From assembly GCA_905235755.1 (NCBI GenBank), contig CAJONA010000081.1:1-5490 (forward strand): 5,490 nucleotides of DNA, given 5' to 3'. Shown here one piece after another: positions 1 to 5,490 of this stretch. The position numbers and the translations under genes are program-made. The notes under the pieces are model-generated. The model saw only the letters and a program-made list of their open reading frames with translations. It had not been told where the DNA came from and searched no databases. How positions within the stretch are numbered: position 1 is the first letter of the stretch; each line of letters begins with the position of its first letter. The stretch comes from an uncultured Clostridia bacterium (GTDB lineage Bacteria; Bacillota; Clostridia; Oscillospirales; CAG-272).

Positions 1-1038
1 GCGGATCGCGCCGCAGGTGAAGCGTCGCCGTCGGCAAAGGCGGTCGATATATCCCTGTTCGACGAGAACAGCGTGCTCGAATTCGGATACTGCACCGAAT
101 TTCTGCTCAGGCTCCAAAACGCCAAGACAGATATAGAAAACTTCGATATCGACGGTTTTATCGCGTATCTTAACAGCGTTGGCAACTCTGTCGTCGCGTT
201 CCGCGACGGCAGTATCGTCAAAGTGCACGTGCACACTATGGATCCCGGACAGGTGCTGACGTATTGCAGGCGGTACGGCGAATTTCTGACTGTCAAGATA
301 GAAAACATGACGCTTCAACACAACGAAACGACTGTGCAGAACCGCTACGATCCGAAAAAATCATTGCCGCATAAAAAATACGGGATAGTCGCCGTCGCCG
401 CGGGAGACGGCATAAAGGAGACGTTCTCCGCGCTCGGCTGCGACGCTGTCGTCGACGGCGGGCAGAGCATGAATCCGTCGGCGGAGGATTTCCTCCGCGC
501 GTTCGACAGCATGAACGCCGACACGATACTCGTATTCCCGAACAACGGCAATATAATAATGACCGCGAAGCAGGCGGCGTCGCTGTATGACAAGGCGGCC
601 GTCGCCGTCATCGAAACGCGCAGCGTCGGCGAGGGCTATGCGGCGATATCGATGCTCGACCTCAACTGCGACACGGCGGAGGAGATCGCAGAGCAGGCGA
701 AAGAGGCGATAGACGGCGTCGTCACGGCGACCGTCTGCCGCGCGATAAGAGACACGGAAAAAGACGGCGTGTCTGTAAAGAGCGGCGACTATATAGGCTT
801 TTCCGACGACGACGTCATATACTCCGATTCGCCGAGCGCGCCCGAGGCGCTTCTCGACCTCGCGGAAAGTCTCGACGCGGGCGATCACGACATAATAATG
901 GTCATCAGCGGCAAGGACGCAAAAGAATCCGACGCCGCGGATATATATAACAAACTCAAAGCAAAATACAAATACGCGGATGTCATCATGATAGACGGCG
1001 GACAGCCGATCTACGATTATATGATGATACTCGAATAA
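1..1038 (+). CDS. fakA: Fatty acid kinase catalytic subunit FakA (DAK2/YloV family), 5'-truncated by window edge
   Basis: The frame is open from base 1, so the gene begins upstream; 345 residues are visible of a family usually near 550. The missing part should be the N-terminal DhaL-like ATP-binding domain. FakA phosphorylates a fatty acid held by a FakB protein, giving acyl-phosphate, in the cytoplasm at the membrane. Visible evidence, numbered from base 1: the family motif EFGYCTEF at residues 27-34, with Cys31 (nt 91-93), and the HVH motif at residues 76-78 (nt 226-234). In characterised FakA the equivalent Cys and His-x-His belong to a zinc site in the middle domain. The C-terminal domain has GGQSMNPS (from residue 153), PNNGNI (residues 180-185) and the terminal GGQPIYDY, all typical of YloV/FakA. 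A GTG at 73 could be read as a start, but the family match is continuous across it, so I reject that start. A DegV/FakB gene follows 10 nt downstream, which supports the assignment. The family call is secure; the substrate is inferred from homology. Confidence 0.93.
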   Translation, partial: ADRAAGEASPSAKAVDISLFDENSVLEFGYCTEFLLRLQNAKTDIENFDIDGFIAYLNSVGNSVVAFRDGSIVKVHVHTMDPGQVLTYCRRYGEFLTVKIENMTLQHNETTVQNRYDPKKSLPHKKYGIVAVAAGDGIKETFSALGCDAVVDGGQSMNPSAEDFLRAFDSMNADTILVFPNNGNIIMTAKQAASLYDKAAVAVIETRSVGEGYAAISMLDLNCDTAEEIAEQAKEAIDGVVTATVCRAIRDTEKDGVSVKSGDYIGFSDDDVIYSDSPSAPEALLDLAESLDAGDHDIIMVISGKDAKESDAADIYNKLKAKYKYADVIMIDGGQPIYDYMMILE

Positions 1039-1048
1039 GGAGGACAAA

Positions 1049-1918
1049 ATGCTCGTATTATTCACAGACACAGACACAGACATGACTCCGGAGCTCGCGA
1101 AAGAGCACGGATACAAGCTCATCAGCATGCCGTACAGCGTCGACGGAAAGGAGACGAAGCCGTACGAGGACTTTGACGAATTCGATTCTCACGCTTTTTA
1201 TGAAATGCTCCGCAGCGGCACGATCCCAAACACAAGCGCCCTCAACGCCGATGCGTACAAGGCGTATTTCGAGCCGTATTTCGCAAACGGCGACGACATA
1301 CTGTACGTTCATTTTTCGTCGGCGATGTCCGCTTCATTTGAGGCGATGAACAAAGCCGTCGATGAAATGCTCAAAAAATATCCCGACAGAAAATTCTATG
1401 AGATCGACACAAAAGGCATATCCATACTCGCGCTCAACATCGTGCTCGAAGTGGGAGATATGTACAAAGCGGGCAAGAGCGCGGAGGAAATCGTGGAATG
1501 GGCAAAGACGGAGGTAGATCATTTTGCGGTCTATTTCTTCGCCGACGACCTCAAATTCTTCAAGCACAGCGGACGCGTTTCCGGTCTTGCCGGCACGATG
1601 GGGACGCTTCTCGGCATTCGCCCGATAATCTACGTCAACGACGAGGGCAAAATGGTGAGCATCGGCAAAGAAAAGGGAAGAGCCAAGGCGATAGAAAAGA
1701 TACTCGATTATGTCGAACAGCTCGGCGACGATATCGGAAATCACCGCATCTTGGTCGCAAACGCAGACGCGACGGAGATCTCCGAGCAGATCATCGCGCG
1801 TATAAAGGAGCGCTTCGGCGCCGATCTGAAAGTGGAAATGATCGAGGTCAACCCGACGATAGGCAGTCACTGCGGGCCGAACGCAACGGGCGTCAGCTTC
1901 CATTCGATCCACAGATAA
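1049..1918 (+). CDS. fakB: DegV family fatty-acid-binding protein (FakB-type partner of FakA)
   Basis: This 289-residue protein has the usual DegV length. DegV/FakB proteins bury one fatty acid and present its carboxylate to FakA for phosphorylation, then release acyl-phosphate to PlsX. Family landmarks: N-terminal TDTDTDM (residues 6-12, in place of the usual TDSTSDL), PNTSALN (60-66), SSAMS (90-94), the GRVS loop with Arg176, LLGIRPII (187-194) and GSHCGPNATGV (272-282) with His274. The Thr/Ser of the TS motif, the Ser of the SS.(x)S motif and this His correspond to positions that hold the carboxylate in characterised FakB proteins. The start is well supported by AAGGAGG at 1037-1043, 5 nt before the ATG and overlapping the fakA stop. 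The position directly after fakA and in the same operon as acpP and plsX strongly suggests a true FakB. Chain-length or saturation preference cannot be read from the sequence. Confidence 0.92.
   Translation: MLVLFTDTDTDMTPELAKEHGYKLISMPYSVDGKETKPYEDFDEFDSHAFYEMLRSGTIPNTSALNADAYKAYFEPYFANGDDILYVHFSSAMSASFEAMNKAVDEMLKKYPDRKFYEIDTKGISILALNIVLEVGDMYKAGKSAEEIVEWAKTEVDHFAVYFFADDLKFFKHSGRVSGLAGTMGTLLGIRPIIYVNDEGKMVSIGKEKGRAKAIEKILDYVEQLGDDIGNHRILVANADATEISEQIIARIKERFGADLKVEMIEVNPTIGSHCGPNATGVSFHSIHR
1063..1080 (+). repeat. Three perfect tandem copies of CACAGA inside the DegV gene
   Basis: CACAGA occurs at 1063-1068, 1069-1074 and 1075-1080 and encodes the Thr-Asp alternation at the protein N-terminus. 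The repeat unit is 6 nt, so copy-number change would keep the frame. The alignment length with the usual DegV N-terminus (TDSTSDL) appears unchanged, so an extra copy need not have been gained; the repetition may be chance convergence of codons. Confidence 0.8.
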
Positions 1919-1927
1919 GAGGTATAT

Positions 1928-3052
1928 ATGTTGACAGTTGAGCGCGTAACGACAAAAAAACAGCAGCGGGAATTTTTGAATTTCCCGCTCGATCTGTATC
2001 GTGATAACAAGAATTTCGTCCCGCCGCTGTGGAGCGACGAGAAGAAGATATTTCGCACGGACTACATATACTATGACACTTGCGAGGCGGTATATTTCAA
2101 CGCGTACGACGACGGAAAAATCGTCGGGCGCATCTCCGGCATACTCCAAAAAGCGAGCAATTTAAAGACGGGCGAGCGCCGCGTTCGTTTCACGCGATTT
2201 GACGCGGTGAACGACAAAGAGGTCGCGCACGCGCTTTTCGACGCCGTCGAAAACTGGGCGCGCGAGAAGGGAATGGACACCGTTTGCGGACCGCTCGGCT
2301 TTTCCGACCTCGAGCGCGAAGGACTGCTTATAGAGGGCTTTGACGAGCTTGCGACGTTCGAGGAACAGTACAACGCCGATTATTACGGCTCGCTCATCGA
2401 GGATTGCGGCTATATTAAAGAGGTAGACTGGGTGGAGAGCAAGCTCTATCCTCCGAAAGAAAAAGACGCCGAACTCGAAAAGATGTCGGAATTCGTCATG
2501 AAACGGTACGGACTTCGTTTCGGCACGGCAAAAAATACGAACGAGTTTCTGAAAAAATATCAAGACGGCTTTTTCGACCTGCTCGACGAAGCGTATGTCG
2601 ATATTTACGGCACAGTCCCTTTTACCGAGAATATGAAAAAAATGATGATAGCGAATTTCAAACTCATCATAGATATGAGGTTTGTCACCGTCATACTCGA
2701 CAGGGACGACAAGGTCGTATGTCTCGGGATATGTTTCCCCTCGATAGCGAAAGCGGTTCAAAAATCAAAAGGAAAGCTGACGCCGGCGGCGCTCGTTCGT
2801 TTGCTCAAAGCGATAAAAAAGCCGCGCGTCATCGACCTCGGACTGATAGCGGTGTCGCCCGAATATCTCAACAAAGGCGTGAGCACCGTGATTATGCCGA
2901 AGCTGTACGATATGCTGAAAACGAGCGGCATCGAGTACGCCGAGACAAATTTAAACCTCGAAGACAACCACGCCATTCGCAATATGTGGAAGCGCTTTGA
3001 TTCGGTAGAGCACAAGCGCCGCCGTTCCTACATCAAAAAATTAGACAATTAA
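1928..3052 (+). CDS. GNAT-fold acyltransferase-like protein of unknown function
   Basis: I recognise this 374-residue protein as a member of a widespread, uncharacterised GNAT-superfamily group found in Clostridia and Bacteroidetes; no substrate is known to me. The N-terminal half contains NFVPPLWSDEKK (29-40), VGRISG (66-71), GPLGFSDLEREGLLIEGFDE (121-140) and YNADYY (148-153), all typical of the group. The C-terminal half has a GNAT-like core: LGLIAVSPEYLNKGVS (304-319), resembling the motif A strand-loop that binds the pantetheine pyrophosphate, and NLNLEDNHAIRNMWKRF (341-357), resembling motif B with its Asn and aromatic residues. No signal peptide or membrane segment is evident, so it is probably cytoplasmic. 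The start is supported by AAGAGGT at 1917-1923, 5 nt before the ATG; the gap to the DegV gene is 9 nt. Placement between fakB and acpP suggests, as inference only, that it uses or regulates an acyl-ACP, acyl-CoA or acyl-phosphate. Confidence 0.8.
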   Translation: MLTVERVTTKKQQREFLNFPLDLYRDNKNFVPPLWSDEKKIFRTDYIYYDTCEAVYFNAYDDGKIVGRISGILQKASNLKTGERRVRFTRFDAVNDKEVAHALFDAVENWAREKGMDTVCGPLGFSDLEREGLLIEGFDELATFEEQYNADYYGSLIEDCGYIKEVDWVESKLYPPKEKDAELEKMSEFVMKRYGLRFGTAKNTNEFLKKYQDGFFDLLDEAYVDIYGTVPFTENMKKMMIANFKLIIDMRFVTVILDRDDKVVCLGICFPSIAKAVQKSKGKLTPAALVRLLKAIKKPRVIDLGLIAVSPEYLNKGVSTVIMPKLYDMLKTSGIEYAETNLNLEDNHAIRNMWKRFDSVEHKRRRSYIKKLDN

Positions 3053-3064
3053 GGAGTAAACGAT

Positions 3065-3298
3065 ATGTTCGATCAGGTAAAAGAAATATTGATAAAACAG
3101 TTAAAGCTCAAAAATACGGAGATAACGCGCTCATCGAAGATAAAGGACGACCTCGGCGCGGACTCGCTCGACACGCTTCAACTTCTTATGACGCTCGAAG
3201 ATAAGTACGGCATTACGATACCCGACGAGGAGCTGATGGATTTTGTCACCGTCGGCGACATCGTGAATTATCTCGAAAAGCAAGAAATAACCGTTTGA
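3065..3298 (+). CDS. acpP: Acyl carrier protein
   Basis: This 77-residue, acidic protein (16 Asp/Glu against 9 Lys/Arg) has the normal ACP length. The GADSLDTLQLLMTLEDKYGI segment (31-50) carries the canonical DSL motif; Ser34 is the predicted 4'-phosphopantetheine attachment site, and the following acidic helix is the usual partner-docking surface. IPDEEL (52-57) and the final helix ending near residue 72 complete the four-helix fold. ACP carries acyl chains as thioesters in the cytoplasm; here it would accept acyl groups from acyl-phosphate through PlsX, or donate them. The start is set by AAGGAG at 3051-3056, 8 nt before the ATG, overlapping the stop of the preceding gene. plsX follows after 16 nt. 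No other fatty acid synthesis genes lie in the window, so I cannot tell whether this is the organism's main ACP or a dedicated one. Confidence 0.95.
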   Translation: MFDQVKEILIKQLKLKNTEITRSSKIKDDLGADSLDTLQLLMTLEDKYGITIPDEELMDFVTVGDIVNYLEKQEITV

Positions 3299-3314
3299 GA
3301 AAGGCACGGCGTTT

Positions 3315-4292
3315 ATGAAAATACTTATCGACTGTTTCGGATGCGATAATCCGAAAGAATGGACAAGGGGTATCGCCGATGCGATAAATCAAGTCGACGG
3401 CGTTTCGATAATAGCCGTCGGCGACAGAGATTTTATCGAAGACTCGCTGTCGGGCGAGACGTTTGACCGCAGTCGCCTTGAAATAGTTCACACGACGGAG
3501 ATGATCACAAACGACGATTTCCCCGCGGAGGCGATACGCAAAAAGCGCGACTCGTCGCTCGTTCGCGCGTTAAAGATGCTGCGCGACGACGACAGCATAA
3601 AGGCGCTTATCTCGGCGGGCAGCACGGGCGCCGTTTTGGTCGGAAGCATAGTAATTATAGGAAACTGCGAGGGCGTTGAGCGCCCCGGACTTTCGGCGCT
3701 CATGCCGTGCGACAACGGCAAGACGGTGCTTATCGCCGACTGCGGCGCGAATATGGACTGCGACGCAGACAATCTGCTCGACTTCGCACGCTACGGCTCA
3801 AGTTACATAAAGAGCGTGTACGGGATCGAAAAGCCCGCCGTCGCTCTGCTTTCCGTGGGAGTCGAGGACAAGAAAGGCAACAACCTGACAAAAGAAGCGT
3901 TTGCGCTTCTCAAAGAGAGCGGGCTGAATTTCGTCGGAAATATGGAGGCGCGCGACGCGCTGAGCGGCAAATATGACGTCATCGTGACTGACGGCTTCCC
4001 CGGAAACGTGCTGATAAAGAGCTTTGAGGGCGCGGCAAAGACCGTTTCGGGTATGATGGCGCAGTATCTTATGAAAAACGCGCCGAAGGACACGGACTTG
4101 TCGTTTGTGAAAAAATCGTTCGGACAGCTCGGCGCGGCGCTCGACACGAGCTCGACAGGCGGCGCGGTGCTTTTGGGACTTAAAAAGATCGTTATCAAAT
4201 CGCACGGCAACGCGACGGCGATAAACACCGTAAACTCAATTAAGCAAGCGAAAAAGATGATCGAGGGCGGATATCTCGACGACCTCGGCTGA
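3315..4292 (+). CDS. plsX: Phosphate acyltransferase PlsX
   Basis: PlsX reversibly exchanges acyl-ACP plus phosphate for acyl-phosphate plus ACP; acyl-phosphate then feeds PlsY to make lysophosphatidate. It is a peripheral membrane enzyme. The 325 residues match the family's usual length. Motifs in order: MKILIDCFGCDNPKE (1-15; usual form is closer to VDxMGGDxxP), PAEAIRKKRDSSLVRAL (70-86), SAGSTGA (100-106), ERPGLSALMP (122-131), DCGANMDC (142-149), KGNN plus the following helix (187-200), GNMEARD (208-214), DGFPGN (226-231) and KSFEGA (235-240). The full set indicates an intact enzyme. Cys10 replacing the second Gly of the MGGD motif is unusual. The ribosome binding site is weaker than in the upstream genes (GAAAGG at 3299-3304, about 10 nt before the ATG), so translation may partly depend on coupling to acpP. 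It is the last gene of the operon; its TGA lies inside the terminator palindrome. Confidence 0.95.
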   Translation: MKILIDCFGCDNPKEWTRGIADAINQVDGVSIIAVGDRDFIEDSLSGETFDRSRLEIVHTTEMITNDDFPAEAIRKKRDSSLVRALKMLRDDDSIKALISAGSTGAVLVGSIVIIGNCEGVERPGLSALMPCDNGKTVLIADCGANMDCDADNLLDFARYGSSYIKSVYGIEKPAVALLSVGVEDKKGNNLTKEAFALLKESGLNFVGNMEARDALSGKYDVIVTDGFPGNVLIKSFEGAAKTVSGMMAQYLMKNAPKDTDLSFVKKSFGQLGAALDTSSTGGAVLLGLKKIVIKSHGNATAINTVNSIKQAKKMIEGGYLDDLG

Positions 4293-4337
4293 TAAAAAAT
4301 AAAGCACCGCACAGCGTGCGGTGCTTTATTTTTTATC
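4291..4337. terminator. Bidirectional intrinsic terminator between convergent genes
   Basis: A perfect inverted repeat pairs 4291-4312 with 4316-4337 (22 bp) around the 3-nt loop AGC. The GC-rich core (GCACCGCAC against GTGCGGTGC) is flanked by an A tract on the left (4294-4299) and a T tract on the right (4329-4334), so each strand gives a stem followed by a U run. It overlaps the last two bases of the plsX stop codon and ends 2 nt before the stop codon of the minus-strand glycosidase gene (complement of 4340-4342). It should end transcription of both convergent units. Confidence 0.95.
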
Positions 4338-4339
4338 TT

Positions 4340-5490
4340 TCAAAACAGTATTTCCGCGCTGACGCGACTGCTCGGAGCGTATGAAAAATCGACATATGCC
4401 GAGTCGCCGACGCGTACCGCCTCAAACGGCGTTTGCTCGCCGTCGACTATCAGCGCACGGCACGTTTTGCCTTTGGGCAAAAAGATGTGGAAGTTTATCT
4501 TTTCGGCGTCGGAATAAACGTTGTATCTCATGCCGACGTCCTTGATGATGAATCTGACGTCGACGAACTTGTGCGAAAGCTCATAGCCCGTGATAAAACG
4601 GAGCTCTTTATACCCCGTGACGACAAGGCGCGGCGAAAAATCGATCTCGCGATACAGGCAATCCTTGTCCACGACGCCGCAAAGCCCCTCGTCGACGGCG
4701 TTAAGAAGCGCCGCCGAGCCCCATCCGCTCGGACCTGAGCCGTTTTGCGGCGCGCCGTCGCCGGGAAAATACAGAAAGGCGACGCTTTTGTCCCTTTCCG
4801 CAATGTCGATAAAGCGGGATATTATGTCCCAGCCGTATTCTTCGTAACCGTTTTTAAAAGCCGCCAAAGCGATCTCACCCGCCGTGAACGGCGAAATCGA
4901 GCCGTTTACGTATTTTCCCGGTGCATATCCTTTAAAATCCGCATACGGCGGATCGATACTGAACCACTCGGCAAACGCCGTTGTCGTCTTTCTGCGCGCC
5001 ATATACTCTTCGATTATCGAGCGCGACTGCGAAATGTCCGTCACTCCGCGATTGATGTCATACCCGTTCGAGAGAGACAGCCGCTCGTTTTCTTTGTCGT
5101 CTATGCCGTCATGGTTTATATGGAGCTGATGGATGAAGAATTTGCCGTTCCACAGGTGTTTGAACATATTGTTTTTCAGTTCTGCGGCGCGGCTTCTCCA
5201 CTCTTCCGCCTTATCATGCTCACCGAGCTTATCATTGAAAAAAGCAAGAATGTTCATCGCCTCGTACACGCCGGAGTTGTCGCCGTGCATTGCGCACATC
5301 GGCTCGTTTTCGTGGATGCGGCGGTCAGTCTGCGAGGCGGGATCGTTTGTGAAGTCCCATGTGTCTATCGTAAACGGGCGCACGACAAGACCGTATTCCT
5401 TGTTCCATCGTTTTGGGGATGAGGTCATATAGTTTATCGCTTTTTCAAGGCGCGGCAGCTCTCATCGACGAACTGCCAATGCACGTCGTC
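4340..5490 (-). CDS. Probable six-hairpin (alpha/alpha barrel) glycosidase, C-terminal part; apparent frameshift near 5459-5463, 5' end beyond window
   Basis: The main frame runs from about 5461 down to the TGA at 4342-4340. Counting from the Met codon at 5428-5426: GLVVRPFTIDTWDFTNDP (13-30), ENEPMCAMHGDNSGVYEAM (40-58), SGWGSAALLNAVDEGLCGV (234-252) and, between them, a long helical region with NGSISPFTAGEIALAAFKNG (175-194). This pattern of helix pairs with aromatic- and acid-rich loops is that of six-hairpin glycosidases. Residues about 255-362 are strand-rich and look like the C-terminal beta domain common in these enzymes. Candidate acids include Asp22, Asp25, Glu42 and Asp50, but I cannot name the catalytic pair, GH family or substrate. 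The Met at 5428 is not a credible start: there is no Shine-Dalgarno sequence, and the protein-like text continues upstream (LPRLEKAINYM) until an in-frame TGA at 5464-5462. Upstream of that, another frame reads DDVHWQFVDE to the window edge. No signal peptide can be judged because the start is missing. Confidence 0.75.
5459..5463 (-). other. Apparent frameshift site in the glycosidase gene (CTCTC / GAGAG run)
   Basis: Read on the minus strand, the frame entering at 5490 gives DDVHWQFVDE and, if continued, stops at TAA (5436-5434). The downstream frame gives ELPRLEKAINYM and joins the glycosidase body. The two meet at GATGAGAGCTG (5466-5456). Removing one 2-nt GA unit joins them as DDVHWQFVDE followed by LPRLEKAINYM; adding one base also restores the frame with one extra residue. 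A dinucleotide slip is the simplest explanation; a sequencing or assembly error is equally possible. Confidence 0.65.

Noticed and set aside
73..75. GTG as the start codon of the first gene
   Set aside because: The frame is open to base 1, there is no ribosome binding site before 73, and FakA proteins need an N-terminal ATP-binding domain of about 200 residues, so the gene is cut by the window edge.
361..1128. Long open frame on the minus strand opposite fakA (about 255 codons), with similar ones at 1334-2149 and 2162-2761
   Set aside because: These lie wholly opposite genes with strong family matches. Their translations are low-complexity and rich in R, V, Y and D, as expected from the codon bias of the sense genes, and they cross sense gene boundaries.
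1498..1941. Second plus-strand open frame overlapping the DegV gene (about 147 codons), and a similar one at 3707-3976 within plsX
   Set aside because: The translations are Arg/Gln-rich and featureless, as expected of the +1 frame of these codon-biased genes, and they overlap well-supported genes.
3299..3314. Possible promoter or regulatory site between acpP and plsX
   Set aside because: The 16-nt gap holds only a weak ribosome binding site and is too short for a separate promoter; no FapR-like inverted repeat is visible.
4745..5422. Plus-strand open frame of about 225 codons opposite the glycosidase
   Set aside because: The minus-strand product has coherent glycosidase motifs over its whole length, while the plus-strand translation has none, and it begins inside the opposing gene without a convincing ribosome binding site.
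5426..5428. ATG as the true start of the minus-strand glycosidase
   Set aside because: No Shine-Dalgarno sequence precedes it, and the codons upstream (LPRLEKAINYM) read as continuous protein, with the upstream portion continuing in another frame.
5456..5466. Programmed ribosomal frameshift in the glycosidase gene
   Set aside because: GATGAGAGCTG is not a recognisable slippery heptamer, and I see no upstream Shine-Dalgarno-like stimulator or obvious downstream hairpin. Mutation or sequence error is simpler.

Overview
The window looks like a chromosomal segment from an anaerobic member of the Clostridia (Bacillota), probably an uncultured gut-type lineage. This is inferred from the gene families, strong AAGGAGG-type ribosome binding sites, and codon use that combines many GC-rich codons with a marked preference for ATA as the isoleucine codon. 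Nothing in the sequence identifies a species. I see no rRNA, tRNA, CRISPR array, insertion sequence or phage gene.

Positions 1-4292 (+ strand) hold five tightly packed genes in one orientation, with gaps of only 10, 9, 12 and 16 nt and no internal terminator, so they are very likely one operon. They are: the C-terminal two thirds of fatty acid kinase subunit FakA (cut by the window start), a DegV/FakB fatty-acid-binding protein, a 374-residue GNAT-fold protein of unknown function, an acyl carrier protein, and the acyltransferase PlsX. By established biochemistry, FakB carries a fatty acid, FakA phosphorylates it to acyl-phosphate, and PlsX interconverts acyl-phosphate and acyl-ACP. The operon therefore links exogenous or recycled fatty acids to phospholipid synthesis and to the ACP pool. 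The GNAT-like gene sits in the middle of this set, and its role is the main open question.

Positions 4291-4337 form a near-ideal bidirectional terminator: a perfect 22-bp inverted repeat with a 3-nt loop and A/T tracts on both sides. It overlaps the plsX stop codon and ends 2 nt before the stop of the convergent gene.

Positions 4340-5490 (- strand) hold the C-terminal part of a probable six-hairpin (alpha/alpha barrel) glycosidase. Its reading frame is broken near 5459-5463 at a CTCTC run: the upstream part of the protein continues in another frame up to the window edge. This is either a recent 2-bp slippage mutation or a sequencing/assembly error.

The window is mostly ordinary core metabolism. 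The points worth a second look are the GNAT protein inside the fatty-acid activation operon, the frameshifted glycosidase, and the unusual N-terminal motifs of the DegV and PlsX proteins.
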